NCBI RefSeq assembly: GCF_001632365.1
Contig: NW_024468512.1
Span: 81,162-145,161 of the forward strand
Reading direction: 5' to 3'
Origin: Laetiporus sulphureus 93-53
Taxonomy: Eukaryota > Basidiomycota > Agaricomycetes > Polyporales > Laetiporaceae
Length of the DNA stretch: 64,000 bases
Below are positions 48,596 through 60,945 of this stretch, piece after piece (positions within the stretch are counted from its first letter, which is position 1; each line of letters begins with the position of its first letter). The notes under the pieces are model-generated. The model made no database searches. It was not told the origin of the DNA and was given only the letters and a program-made list of their open reading frames with translations. Position numbers and translations under genes: made by a program.

Positions 48596-50242
48596 CGTTG
48601 CGTCGCGCTTGAGGAGAAAGAAGAAGAGAAGGAAGGACCTTGGAGTATCCCTGGAACATCGCACCCAGTTCATATACCAGCGCCATGCACTTATCGGGAC
48701 AGAGATAGCGCCGTTATTGATCGGCAGCCCACATGGTTTGCTGGCATAATTGGTGCAGGGCGGACAAATCTCATGGCAAAGATAGCAATAGCGGTACCAC
48801 GAGAGGAGAAGCATGCGGTTCGCAGCTCCAGGCACGGGGCGGAGACGTAAAATTGGACCTGGCATAGTTCCGTCAATTGCCCATCACAGGAGTGTCTCCA
48901 CGTCTCCAGACCCCGCGCATAGATAACGCGTCTGGTAGCGCTCGATTGAGTTCGTTCAAGCGGTGACTGACGAGATGCCAAACGTCGACCAGGGCGGCAT
49001 CTGTGGTGTGCGCAGCATATCGACCGGATAGATAGGCGAAGACATACGATCAATGCGACAGAGCTTGGGGTTTACGTGCAAAGTTCAAAATCCCTGGTCC
49101 AGAGTCTAGTTCCTGACAGCGAATAGACAGCGAATAGACAGCGCATGCATTCTAATCATCCGCTGTCTGTTTCAGGACGCTTGGCAGAACGATTGAGAGA
49201 CCTCGGCGGCGCGCTGTCGCATGGTACTCACCGTTATCAGTGTGAGTGCCTCGGAGCGACTTTCGTCAAAACGTGATCCCGTTTATGGCGGTGTTCGAGT
49301 TCGCATGGAATTTCTGGTACAACGGCGCCTCACATACGAAGATGTTGCTCTATCTCCATCTCCATCGTCCAGACAGGTCAAACAACACCGATGTAGAATT
49401 TGGAGAATGAGCTCCTCGCCAGTGATACTCTGATGGGACGCGTGACAAGTGAGTAACAGACGCGCGTCACGCTACACGTTCAGAACGCACTGCAGTCCAC
49501 AAGGAGCTGGCTGGCTAATCAGCTCAGCTCAGCGGAAGTTGAGGATTCGGGGGGAGGAGTGCGGAGTCATTTTGTCCTCCTGATCGATCGGTTTATGTAT
49601 CCTTGTGGGTTCTGCTGCGCGACTCTCCGCTTTGATGCGCCCAAATTGACGCGCTGCACCCGGTCCCGCATTAGTGTCGTGTGAGTCATAGTCCGTTCTG
49701 CATATTGAAAATTGCTAGCATTGTCTAAGCTCAAAAGCGATTGCTGAACGAAGTGAGTGATCTCATCAATCTACACCTTGACGGCAGCTGGAAAACTAGA
49801 CCTGTAATAGTGCATGCAGCGGCTGACGAGTATGTTGTCAGCAGATACGTTAATTGTAAGAATAAAGAAGCAGTTTAACCATCATCTCAATCCCGCCGTG
49901 CAAAAGTACCACTTTCAATGCAAACAGGCTACCAAAGACATGGTGCAGTCTAACGAGCCTGATATGATCCGGACGAATGAGCTATGCACGCCTTGATCTT
50001 CTTCCCTCGGAGTTCCCGGTATGGATATGCTAGACCTGGCAGTTCGTCTCGTCCTCTGAAGGGCTGCACATAGCGAAGATTCCGTGCTTTGATGTGCTGA
50101 TAACTCAACGTCTGGCGTGGGTCTATATGCCCTGTCGAAAGTCAAGGGGACAACGTACGCAACTATGGAGCAGCGACCAGCTGAGCTAGCTTGGAACGGC
50201 TAATCATTTCCCAATTTTCGAACATCTTAATTTTCTCGGCGT
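48596..50242. other. intergenic, short tandem repeat
   Basis: Upstream region of the transporter gene. At about 49115-49143 the 11-base unit gaatagacagc is repeated about 2.5 times. No gene supported. Confidence 0.4.
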
Positions 50243-50581
50243 ATGAATCTTTTCGCCAGTGCGGAACGCGAGTATCACTACGCAATGCCCAGTGGCACCT
50301 ACGCTACATACGACTCGGAGTTGACATCTGCCACTGCTGACCTGGGTCTTATCACTTGCCCAGGTATGTCAAATACACCATAGTCTTCTTCTTCAATTAC
50401 GTTGATGAAAATCGTTCAGTGATTACGAGAATTCGACTCGCTTCTGCCACATGTCGGAGCATTTGAAGGGGACATCTCAGATGAAGATGATGGCGTGCTC
50501 GTAACGATGGAACTTAAGGCCATTGAAGGATCGGAAACGACAAAAGTAACCCGCATTCTGACTCGAGGGCAGCTCAGCTGA
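50243..50581 (+). CDS. small candidate gene, 90 residues
   Basis: Two exons, 50243-50363 and 50430-50581, joined across a 66-base GTATGT...CGAG intron give 90 residues with one frame. The product starts MNLFASAEREYHYAMPSGTY and contains FDSLLPHVGAFEGDISDEDD, a natural-looking acidic sequence. No family recognised. It could instead be the relic of a longer gene. Evidence is coding-like composition on both sides of a plausible intron only. Confidence 0.35.
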
Positions 50582-50939
50582 CATGCCGCCTCTCACGTTT
50601 CGAAACGGATATTTGGGCGTCAACGCCTCGCGAGTGCTTCTCCGAGGACAAAGGGAAGATATTATACTGCGTACGGTCATGGCGGCAGGAACATTACACT
50701 GCTGGCGCCACACGAATTCCACCAAGGGTTCATTACGGAACAGCAGACAAAGGGGTGCATTCTCGGTCGCTCACTCATTCAGGGATACCGGTACAGCAAG
50801 CAACACAGGGAAAACTTCGCAACGTGCGCACTTACGTGACAGAGCTCGTAACAGAAGACCAGGAGCAGTCCAGTCTATAATATTGACTCACTCAACGCGT
50901 TCGCTTTACATGCAAACGAGCCACCTACCATTCAATCCC

Positions 50940-53900
50940 TCAAAAGACGCTCTGCAGGGATGCCTGTGGCATCCCCTCAGAGGCCGTCGGTTCAAACTTC
51001 ACGGCCTTGATGGTCTCACAAATAATTGCGGCCTCCGAAGTCATCCACGCAAATCCGAAACTATAGGGGTCCGGTTTCGTCATGAGCATGCAAGCCCCTC
51101 CCCCAGCAGTGCCCACGAGCGCAAACAGTCTGTCGGAAATGTCCGCCCACACCGTGTCGCCAGCGAGGTTGCCGCCGTACGATCCGTCGGTCGCAGACTC
51201 GATGGCCCACGGCACGCTCGCGCCCTCCGGGACGAGCTGGAACAGCCCGAGTGCGAGCGAGACGACGCCACGCACGCGCACAGGACACGGCACCGCGAAG
51301 ATGCTGAACATGTTGAGTCCCCACGTCAGCTGGCGACATAGATGGAGATTGGGATGCCCAGGAACATCGGCCCATGGATATGTCCCGACACACACTATCA
51401 CCTTGATGGCAACCTTTGTCGTCGTCCAGCCCCACTTAATGGTTTGAGATTCCGCCGTAGTATCCGATAGATACCAGTCTGCAGGCGCAAGTAGCAGGAT
51501 GATGCCGTTCACGATAGGCACGGCAATTGAGATGATACGTAAAACAATCGGCTTGAGCTTTTTGATAAGCTCATCTACGTCGATACCGAGGGGAGAGAGA
51601 TGACGCGAAGGAGGAGCGGACGACGCTATAGACATGAAAGCTTCCGACTGATAAGCGGAAGACGGAGCAGCGAAAGTCGACATGAAGCTGACATGCGACT
51701 GCTTGCTCATCTGGATGAACTCCTTCGCGTCGGGACTATCGGAGGGTTTTTGCCCTGTAATCAGCTTGTATACCACCGTAAGGGGGACCGCGACCAGTAA
51801 GGAGACAGCATCCAAGATGGTAAGCTGATGGCCATGAGTGATCCACTTGTAAAGCGGCGTCAGCAGTGGGATGTCGAGGCTCTTCGTGATCGCCGCCCTC
51901 ATATCCGTTGCGAAGTCTGCGGCGAACTTGATGAGGCCCACGAAAACCTGGCGAATCACACCCAAGATGTTCCTGAGAAGGTCCACCCCGAAATGATCAA
52001 GCAACTGTCCGAGCGAGAACTGCTTGCTGCCGTCGAACACCCGGGCTAAGTCCTGCATAGCGTCTTGCATCGTCTTCCGAATCTGGTCGAAAGCCGGGAA
52101 CGCCACGTCATTCCAGAATTGAACGAGAGGATCCCCGGATGCGGGTGCATCGCCGCCTTGCGCACTGAATGACTCCTTTACGCCGCCGTGCTTTATCTGG
52201 TAACTTGACCAGTTGCTACCGGGGGCATTGTTCACCGATGTGGTCTTATCTGCAGCCTGGTACTCTGCATTGACCTCCGATGGACCGGTCAGGCGATCAC
52301 GAACGTCACCCGGGATAGCATCAAGCGCACTGATCATGAAATCCGCTTGTTGAAACCATCCATCAATAACCTGCTCGAAAGTCTCGACCTTCGCGATGGC
52401 GATGTCCATAGCCGTGGTGACTATCCCGGAGATGATGTTGTGCGTGTCGAGGATGTCGCCCCACTCGAAGACGAAACCGAGCCACTCGATGATCTTGTCG
52501 ATAGGAATGTGGAGTACGTCCTGCAGCAGCCAATGTATCGCCTTGAAGATGTGCGAGAGCGACTTGAGCACGAAGGTGTACACCTTGCCCGCGATCTCGA
52601 TGACGAAGTTGGAGGCGTCCACGAAGAATTTCCCGACTGTCTTCACTGCTTTGGTGACCCACTCCCGTGCACCCCAGTCGGAGATATCCGACAATGAGAA
52701 GTAATAGGTGCCACTGGCACCTCCCTCTGGGTGCTCAGATCCGTCCTGCGGTACGGCGCTGAGAGTTCTGCACAGCTGCGGCAGAGCCTTTGCAACCATG
52801 TCGATGTCTCCGGAGCTCGCCGTGGAGTGGTCCAAGAGCTTGCCGCCATTTGGCAACTGCACTGAACGCAAATCATCCCCGGATTTGATGGCTCCGAGCT
52901 TGCTCTGAGCCTTCGCGGATGGGTTGATAACGTACTCTTTACCTAGAACGGTGTCACCATGAGGATCATCCTTGAAGGTGAAGACGACAGAGCTGAGACC
53001 AGTGACGTTGTGAATCAATGTGATGTCTCCTGACATATCTGTCGTAACTAGCACGCCGCTGGGCGTGGCGAAAATGGATCCGCCGTTTATGCCAATATCG
53101 ACGGCTGCAGAGCTGCAGAGCAAGAACTTCTTGTTCGTGATCGCCACGCCGCTCTTGTCCGTGACATGAATGTGCGTCGTATACGAAACGATCTCCTTGT
53201 TGTCACCCGCTGATGGAACGAGGACTAGGATGCGCTGCCAGAGACGGGTGGTGCCGCTGTGTTCCAGCTGTGTCAGCTGGTTCTTCTCCCCGACAACGAA
53301 GAGCTTCTGCGAGCCTGTAGCAGAGTCCAGGAGTACGGTGAAGTGCCCTCCTCCCTGTTCACGCGTTATCAATGGGATAGCACGCTCTTTAATAACAAGC
53401 TGCGCTATCTCCGGGCCAGAGTAGGCGACACTGCAGCGCTGATAAACGACGGTATCGTCGCCATTTCGGCCAAAGACGGTCATGTCACCTCCGGACTGCG
53501 CGATATTAATCTGGCGCAACTGCGTGAGGTACGGGTCGTCCTCAACGACAGTTGCAAAGCAATCAGCTCCGCTTGGGTTGTCGAGGTTGGCAATCTGGCG
53601 GGAGGTGTAGTGATATAGACCCTTTCCCCCAATCACCAAATCAGTGAAACCTTCCTTGGTAACGAACGTCGCAATGCTCTGCGCCTCAGGCGGCGGGAAG
53701 AGTTTGGTGGAGTACGGTTCATTGTGCGCGCCGCCCCTGAACCCAGCGAATGTCAAGCGCGTCTTGCCTGAGCTTTCAGAGAGGTAGACAACGCCACTAA
53801 GGCTGTCTGGTAGGACGGCGGCACACATAGCGGTGATCTTCGAAGGCTCCTCGGGAAGCTCAAAAATGTTCGAATACGTCCACGTCTTCGACCCTACGTC

Positions 53901-54485
53901 GATATCGAGGAGGGCTGCATCGAGTCGAGACTCGTCGGGCTGGGTGTGGATCGCAACAAGAAGTGGATACCCCTTCGTCGTATCAGCGGCTCCCTGGGTA
54001 CCGATGAGCTCAACATCGTGTTACGATATATCGGTGAGACATACCACGAGATAGAGACTCTTGATGAGGTACTTCTCATCTGACGCGCCTTGCAGCAGCC
54101 AGTCGGTGAGAATTGCGTCAGCCTTCATGTCGAGCCACTCCGCCGGCTTCGTAGGCCGTACGACGTAGACTGTAGCTGGGTCATTAGGTTTCTCGCCATC
54201 GACGCTGAACGCAAGGAAGATTGACATGTCCTCGCCCTGGAGCACTGATAATTGGTGAACAACGGATGACTTGCTCAATCCAAAAGCCTTCGAGAGATTA
54301 CAGTGGAAAGTTTGACCGTTCGTTCCGCCTGGCCGAAGAAAGAAAAGTGTACTGTCTGTACCTATGGAGAAGATAAGAGAGCGCGACTGCTCGTCGCGTA
54401 CCACTTGGAAGGTCTTTGCATGGTCGAGAGGCACGGAGGGGAGGATTTGTTTCATAAACTCGGCATCAAATGATACTCGAGCCAT
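50940..54485 (-). CDS. large protein with beta-propeller-like, Ig-like and helical regions
   Basis: Two minus-strand exons, 54045-54485 and 50940-53993, encode 1164 residues. I cannot name the family. Residues 1 to about 400 are beta-rich, with recurring hydrophobic-aromatic strands (SLIFSIGTDSTLFFL, FTDLVIGGKGLYHYT, KLFVVGEKNQLTQLE), as in a propeller or lectin-like repeat. Residues about 420-490 resemble a bacterial-type Ig-like (Big) domain: HVTDKSGVAITNKKFLLCSS followed by GVLVTTDMSGDITLI. From about 580 the protein is helical and amphipathic (VTKAVKTVGKFFVDASNFVI, SHIFKAIHWLLQDVLHIPID). Hydrophobic helices lie at about 960-990 (PIVLRIISIAVPIVNGIILLL). No signal peptide is visible at MARVSFDAEF. 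The second exon could begin 15 bases earlier at another AG. The shape suggests a membrane-interacting or very large cytosolic scaffold, which is inference. Confidence 0.7.
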
Positions 54486-55454
54486 CTTCAAATTTCAACT
54501 GGAATACCGAAAAGAATTGTTGAAGGAGTGTCCATGGAGTTGAAAAATGGAGGAACCTACCTAAAATGTGTCGGTTCGACAAGACTGCAATGGCCCAAGC
54601 TCGAGAGCGATGTGATGCTAGCACGTACCCGAGGTATGTTGGACGACTCATGTACAGGTCATGTCTTTATATATTGCGCTAGAGACAATCCGGAGGTAAG
54701 TGGTTCTTCCATACATTCTTCCAGTCAAAGTAGTGTAAGCGATGCTGCCGGGATACCGACATGCATCGCCATACGGATAATGAAATCAGCTGTTTCGCTT
54801 ACATGGCTACGTATAGGCATGAACGAACGCTTCGCTGCGGAGATCTTCAGAGGAACTCTTGCGGCCTAGTTTGAAACAACACGCTGCTCTAGTACGTACC
54901 TGTTCTATGACATATCGGTGATCATATTTTGGCAATTCATATCGTTTGATAACGGTAGGTCCGACGGCAATAGGACACGCACAATGCTTGAACTTCCCTG
55001 ACAGTATTCCAATGAGCATCCCCAGCGAGTACCTTTTGGAAAGAGAATGGATTGGCAGAGTCGCAGACTGCAATTCGTGATCATTTTTGGCTTGCCTTCA
55101 GAGAGGTGCTTGGGTTCTACGCGGGGAAGCAGATCCCGCATGAATCACAAAAGGAGTGTCATCGGAGCTCGTCCGACGTTCGATCTCAGAAAGTCGCCAA
55201 GATTCCGTCTCTCGGGTGACTCGCATGTATGTTGAATGTGTGTCACAGAGCATATTCGCTGACACTGAAGATAATCAGTTCCCCGGGGTTATGGTTAATG
55301 TTGAAATGTGCAAAGAATGCGGGAGTTACTAAAAGAAAAACGTTTCCAACTCCGATCGTCCTGCTATCAACGATTGGCAATGATGTTGATTTGCTTTTGT
55401 AACTGCCAAGATAGTTCTGTATCATGCATCAGTCCGAGGACTCTATGAACAGAT
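54486..55454. other. upstream region of the large gene, nothing else seen
   Basis: Short open frames only. No recognisable coding sequence. Confidence 0.35.
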
Positions 55455-56250
55455 ATGGCCTTCGGATGGAACAAGAATCCGAGCCTTGCTACCCAGTGGA
55501 ATGTCCGGTTTAAGCTCATTGCGCAGCTTCAAGCGACCGGTCATACACCAGCTCCGCCGCGCAGGCAGCTGACATCAAATGCTTGGGTTCTTTATGTCAG
55601 ATGTGGCTGTATTTTATGACGGTTAGTCCGTGCGCAGGGCGGTGAGCGAATTCGGTATGTTTACGATCTGCTTACTCCACTATCATCAGCTGAGGACACT
55701 CCGGGCGTTGCTAGTGTCGTGATTGCGAGCCGATATGTGCACGCACCTTTCATCCGGAGGTGGGTCTACGCACTCCTCACATTGACGCGTCGCCCTCCGG
55801 CGCACACGTTTCACAACTGTCACCGCAGAGACAAGGATGGCAAGTGTCGTGTCCCATTGAAAACAAGACATGCGATATCAATTCACAGTTACATGACAGA
55901 TTCACGCTTTCCCTCGGATCAATCACCAATGGCACGCTCGAGATGAAAGCCAAGGCACAGTCGACTGGACCTGACTGTCAAGTCACGAAGAAGATCAATA
56001 GCACTCTTGAGAGCTTCCTGGGCAGTGCAAATAATCGTGACTGACGAAGCCAGCAAGGGGAATTTCGAGAAGGGTCCGGGACACGAACTTCACTGCTGCA
56101 GCGATGGCATGAAGGCGCAGGAAAGGTGGTTACAACTCATGCCTTTCGGTGGCGGAAGACTTTGTAAGGCAGCAACTTGGTCCTCAGCCTGGAGTACAAA
56201 TTCACTGATGGAGGCCTTAGTAAGGGCACCAGCTGGCGAGCCAGTGTAGC
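55455..56250 (+). pseudogene. coding-like remnants of an unidentified gene
   Basis: Several stretches look like protein but do not join well. From ATG 55455: MAFGWNKNPSLATQWNVRF, then QLTSNAWVLYVRCG and a stop. From about 55638: GGERIRYVYDLLTPLSSAED. From about 55833: GWQVSCPIENKTCDINSQLH and then LGSITNGTLEMKAKAQS. From about 56076: GHELHCCSDGMKAQERWLQLM and later KAATWSSAWS. Introns may connect some, but frames change several times. Either a multi-exon gene I could not assemble or a decayed one. Family unknown. Confidence 0.3.
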
Positions 56251-56497
56251 GCCGTTGAACCCGCCATTTCTATCTCACAATGCGACTTTGAGCTCATAGA
56301 ATCTGTTTCCGTGTACGAGTAGCTTCTGCGGCAGCTCAGCATTTCTATAAAGAGCCTATGTCTGCAGCAGTGGGTTGAAATCCACGCCATACCAGCGATC
56401 GATACTTTATGTTGAATGGAACACATGGTGTACTGGCTTACTAGGTTCATTCGATATCTACATGAAACAACGGCAATTTATGCGTACATCAACAATG

Positions 56498-57284
56498 TTA
56501 GAAAGTTGCGTAGACCAAAGTGAGGTTTTCAACGTCGAGCTGACTGTAGGCGATAGGAAGCTCTGGTACCTCGTTCTCCACGGGTGTACCTTCGGCATCT
56601 GTAACACAGTAGACGTCTGGAATGAAGATGTTGTCGTGGCAATACGTCAGGCCGGTCAGGCGCAAATTCTTGTAGGAGATAAAGAGTCCTTGATGCTCAT
56701 CGAGCAAGTCAATTGCCAATCGCCACTGGTGTGGTGCGTCTCTCCACCCTGCATGACTAGTGGCCTCCTATGAACACCCAAACGCGGCCGTCAATGGACG
56801 CTTACGCTAGGATCCTCTGACCTGTACTCACCTGTAGAGTATAGTCGATCAAACCTGTAGCAACCTTTTCCGCGAGTTTTCGACGGGTGATGGGCACCCC
56901 GCCTTCTCGAAGGTCGATGGTCCGGTACTGAATATACGAGTAACCAGGCCACTGTCCGAAAAACAATCGATGATAAAGAATCGGGAGGATGAAGAGTGGT
57001 TGTACCTTTATATGCAGCACGATCTGCGACTCCGTCACTCCGGGAAAGTCGAACACGGGCGCAAGCTCACCCGCGACGGTGGGGTCAAGGAAATGATATT
57101 GTCTATCCAGGCTTACCAAAGACACGCCGGGATATGCTTGACGCGGTTCAGAAAACTTGATAGGCTGGAGTCTCTGGAGTTCCTCGAAGTGTCTTCGGCG
57201 CTCATGTAGCTGCTCTTGGAAGACCGGTCTCTGCATTGGAATCATCTTCTTGAATCTGGGAGGATTGCGAGCCGTAGACGTCAT
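56498..57284 (-). CDS. 222-residue protein, family shared with the 22-kb gene
   Basis: Three minus-strand exons, 57006-57284, 56832-56951 and 56498-56767 (669 bases with stop). It is a paralogue of the 206-residue protein at 22110-22890. Shared blocks are FDFPGVTESQIVLHIK, WPGYSYI, PITRRKLAEKV and NLRLTGLTYCHDNIFIPDV, and the intron before WPGY is at the same place. Its N-terminal 60 residues are longer and rich in Arg/Gln (FQEQLHERRRHFEELQRL). The second intron has an acceptor CATAG that keeps frame through EATSHAGWRDAPHQWRL. No signal peptide or membrane helix. Function unknown. Confidence 0.72.
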
Positions 57285-58750
57285 GGTAGGGAGTCGAAAT
57301 AAGTGAGGTTGGGAAGGATGATATCGCGATGTCTGGCTTCTATGCGCCAAACAGATATTGGGAAGGATATGGTGAGCCGCTCCTCTCTCTCTTATGTACC
57401 GAAAAAAAGATAGCAGAGTTGATGCCCTGAGACCCGCAATCAACGCAGTTGTTGCCATGAGGTGTGAAATGGCCCCGCTTAGCCATGGAGTGGCACAGCA
57501 TTATTTAGTGGTCCAAAGCCACACATGTCCTCAGTGGCCCACAGTTCGTGGGTCGTAGAAATCAGATTGGCCACCGGAAAGGTCATGCGGGAGGAGTTTC
57601 CTTTGTGCCTGTGGCACAGCGATCGCGATTGGCGGCCTAGTGGCACAGATTGGGCCGCCCAGATGCTTCTATATCAGGAAGCCGCAGCATGGCTTGAACA
57701 ATTCTGAAACTTTTTTAAAAAATCGCAGTCAGTCCTTTTCAATATACGGTCCGATGAAGCTGATACAATTCAAGTTAAAACACGTACACAGAGCCCAATC
57801 CGCATGGCGAGCTCTGGGCAAAAGGTTACTGTAAAGCGATTTTACATTTCATAGTCACAACAATGGAGTCACACCACTCATCCGTTCTGCTTTCTGCGAA
57901 CCTCCGATGTGAAGCACCTGCCAGCCCTGCCAGTGAGCCAGGCGCGATCAAAGTTCAAGCGGCTACCAATCTGTCGCAAAGCATACATATTTTGAGATGT
58001 TGTTCACCGGCTCGGATTGTTGATATATCCTTGCCGGCCCGAAATGCAGAAATGGTGATGATAGACCTTTTGCAGCTCAAAGAATTTCAAATACTTCGCG
58101 GACGGCGGAATGGGCCGGTGGCTCGTCAATGCGTGGCCGAACGCGTGATCTTCTTCGCGTGGATTCAGCGAGCATAGAGAAGTGTGTCTTTGCGTATTTC
58201 GCTTTGCTCGGGGTGATGCTTTTATCTTCGCCATCCGGCTTACGATGTAGCAACCTCAGTCACGTTTCCGTACGGTCGACAATTGAACTTGCTGCCAGAT
58301 ATGGGTGAGGACGAAGCTCTTGGTAAACAAATACAAACAGTTGTCTATCATCTCTCCATAAGGTTCAAACGTTCAAGACCCGTGTACACGACCACTCATT
58401 TAATTTGCGATCACCTCCTCAGCAAACATTAATGTTATCTCTTATATCCGCTGATGCTTGGCAACTGTCCTTTTCTCAACCGAAGTTGCCATCTTATGCC
58501 TAAGGTCGTTTCTGCCAGTGCCACCGTGCCGTTCAACTTATGGCTGCTTTGTGTTATCCGGACCAGATTCATCAAATTGGTACAGCTGATGCATGCGGAC
58601 ATCTGTCATATGATTGAGGGAACACACGATCTCTGACAAACTGTCGTTCCCAGGCAACGCTGCGCGACATTCGGTTTCGGTCCAACAGTCATGTTATGTA
58701 TATGAAAGCCGTCTTCCTGACCCTTCTTCTGAAATGCGGACTGAACAACC
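57285..58750. other. divergent intergenic region
   Basis: Between a minus-strand gene on the left and the secreted lyase gene on the right. An A/T-rich stretch lies at about 57708-57725. No gene supported. Confidence 0.4.
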
Positions 58751-60619
58751 ATGTTGCTGCTGATCCTCGCTCTAGCGAACTTTGCTAGAGACTGTATCGC
58801 TGTCCCGTTCGACTCTGCCGGCAATTCTTCTTCTGTAGAGATCGTCTGGGTGACTGAACTGGTCACCGCTGAACAGAGCTTTCTACCATCCGGCACTGGT
58901 CTGGCCATCCTTGAGACATCTGGCTCTGTGACATCACTGCTGCTAGCACCCGCCGAATCTCAAAATCCGCCAAGTCTTCCTGCAGCTTCTTCGCTTGCTC
59001 TACTTGCCACTCCGACGGTCACATCGCCCATGTCTGTATTGCTATTCCCTCCTAATACCGTGACCGATATTTTGACGAGCACGGTTACCGCGACATTGAC
59101 GGAACCTCCAACCACCGTCACCGTCACCGCTCCGCCATTGACGGCAACCGATGTGGTGACCATCTCTCCTCTACCACCTCCGTCTGTACCCCAGACAGCG
59201 TGGACCGCTCCGTCGCGCATGTCAGATCTTGCCGACTTCAACGTCACGAACTTTGCTTGCGGACAGAAGAACTTACATGTAGTCGACGGCATTCCAGTAG
59301 ACATCAGCGCCGTGACGCTGAACACCATGGCAGGCGGCGCGAATACGTCCGACTTTCCTTTGCCGTGGGACAATTCGAGTACGGCCTTGCAGTTGTTCTA
59401 TCCCGAGAGCTCGATCAACCCGGGAACAGAACCGCAAGGAGGGGCTGACTTTTATGCCACACCACTTGACCTGCACAACGCGAAAAACGTGTCTCTTGAG
59501 TACAGCGTCTTCTTTCCGGCGGATTTCGAATTTGTGCTAGGTGGGAAACTGCCCGGGTTGTACGGCGGACGTATGGGCTGTTCTGGAGGCGATGTCGCGG
59601 TCACTTGCTTCAGCACGCGCCTGATGTGGCGAGCTGGAGGAGCCGGTGAACTTTACCTGGTCAGTCATGGCTAAAGCAGATTGGCTCTGGTTGTTGACAA
59701 ATACCTTCGCCGACAGTATGCTCCAAAGAACAAACAAACAAGAGCGCTCTGCTCCACCCCTCCACTGTCGGTCTGCGATGCTGAATACGGATTGTCCATT
59801 GGCCGTGGCTCATTCTACTTCGCTGCGGGAGGCTGGACACGTGTGCGGCAGACGGTTACCCTGAATACTCCAGGCGCGCAAAACGGAGGCTTTGTCTTGG
59901 AGGTCAACGGGAAGCGAGTCATTAATCGCTCAGATGTTTATTATCGTGATGCTCCCGTTCCGCAGCAGAGTCCCGATGATGGTGATGGATCGGACGGCGC
60001 CGACGGTCAATCGGCACCTGATCCTGAACCAACTTCACAGCCTGACCCAGATGGAGACGATGGAGGTCTGCTCGGTGGATTGTTCGGCCCGGGGGGCATC
60101 CTCGGACATGTCGCGCTCTGGCCTGGCAGCAGCGGCATCCTGGTCATGCGTGACGATTCACTTTATGCTGGTTCTGCCCTGCTTCCCTCGCCGACTGCAC
60201 TCACGGAACAACCGATCGCCGGCGCTGCTGCTTCTCCTTCATTGGCTCAATGTATGGCAGCGTCGTATATGAACGGGTCGGCCACTCAAGCGATGTCTAA
60301 CGCCTTCAACACAGCGGCGACCTGTGCTCAACCTGGCGCTCTCACACAAACTGTAACGCCAGTGACAACGAGCACGACCACCGTCTATCCCACTGTGGCG
60401 CCGACGACCGAGCTTTTCGCCATCGAAGCGATGCAGGCCTCGGAGCCGATCCGCTTCGCAGGACTGTTCTTCAGGTCAGTGTTTGGTCATAGTGGCGTCG
60501 AGTAAATGCTGACCCTCTTTCTTTACAGTACTTTCTTCGGAGGACATGAACCGGAGTATGCATCGCCAAAGGATCAGTACGCATGGTTCAAGGACTTTTC
60601 CATGACGATCAACAGTTGA
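58751..60619 (+). CDS. secreted polysaccharide lyase family 14-like protein
   Basis: Exons 58751-59659, 59717-60474 and 60529-60619 encode 585 residues. A signal peptide (MLLLILALANFARDCIA) precedes a Thr/Ser/Pro-rich, probably O-glycosylated stretch to about residue 155. The lyase-like core shows LEYSVFFPADFEFVLGGKLP and GLYGGRMGCSGG, then CFSTRLMWRAGGAGELYL. The second exon continues with LSIGRGSFYFAAGGWTRVRQ and LEVNGKRVINRSDVYYRD, and the core ends with FFSTFFGGHEPEYASPKDQY. Between DVYYRD (about 375) and the FFGGH strand (about 550) lies an inserted low-complexity segment of about 160 residues rich in Asp, Gly, Pro and Thr. PL14 enzymes cleave uronic-acid polymers by beta-elimination. 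Fungal members are poorly characterised, so substrate and even activity are uncertain. Confidence 0.85.
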
Positions 60620-60945
60620 CCGGCCTTCCTTCGTGTTTGAGCGATTTTGAGATTCCTGTTTTACCTGCTTTAAAGCAAATGAGACTCCTATAGTCTTTTG
60701 ATCAACGCTATATATACAGAATTTGTTAATCCGACATTTTGTTCAAGCCTTTGTCACCTTGAGCGCTATTCGTAATAGATCTGCCCGGCGTCTAAATCGT
60801 TGTCACTCTGGTCCACACTCTCCCGTTGCCACTCCCCGCCTCAATTGCTGTTTCCAGTTACTATTTTGCACTTTAGGCGACGTGTATGCTTTGCCTTTGT
60901 TAATAGGACCTGTTGAATCACTCTGATCGCGCTCGGTGCCAAGGC
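60620..60945 (+). other. short intergenic region with TATA-like stretch
   Basis: Contains gctatatatacag at about 60706-60719, some 230 bases upstream of the ALG2 start. Nothing else seen. Confidence 0.35.

Noticed and set aside
50583..51341. 252-codon plus-strand frame
   Set aside because: Most of it is antisense to the end of the 1164-residue protein gene and has no domain of its own.
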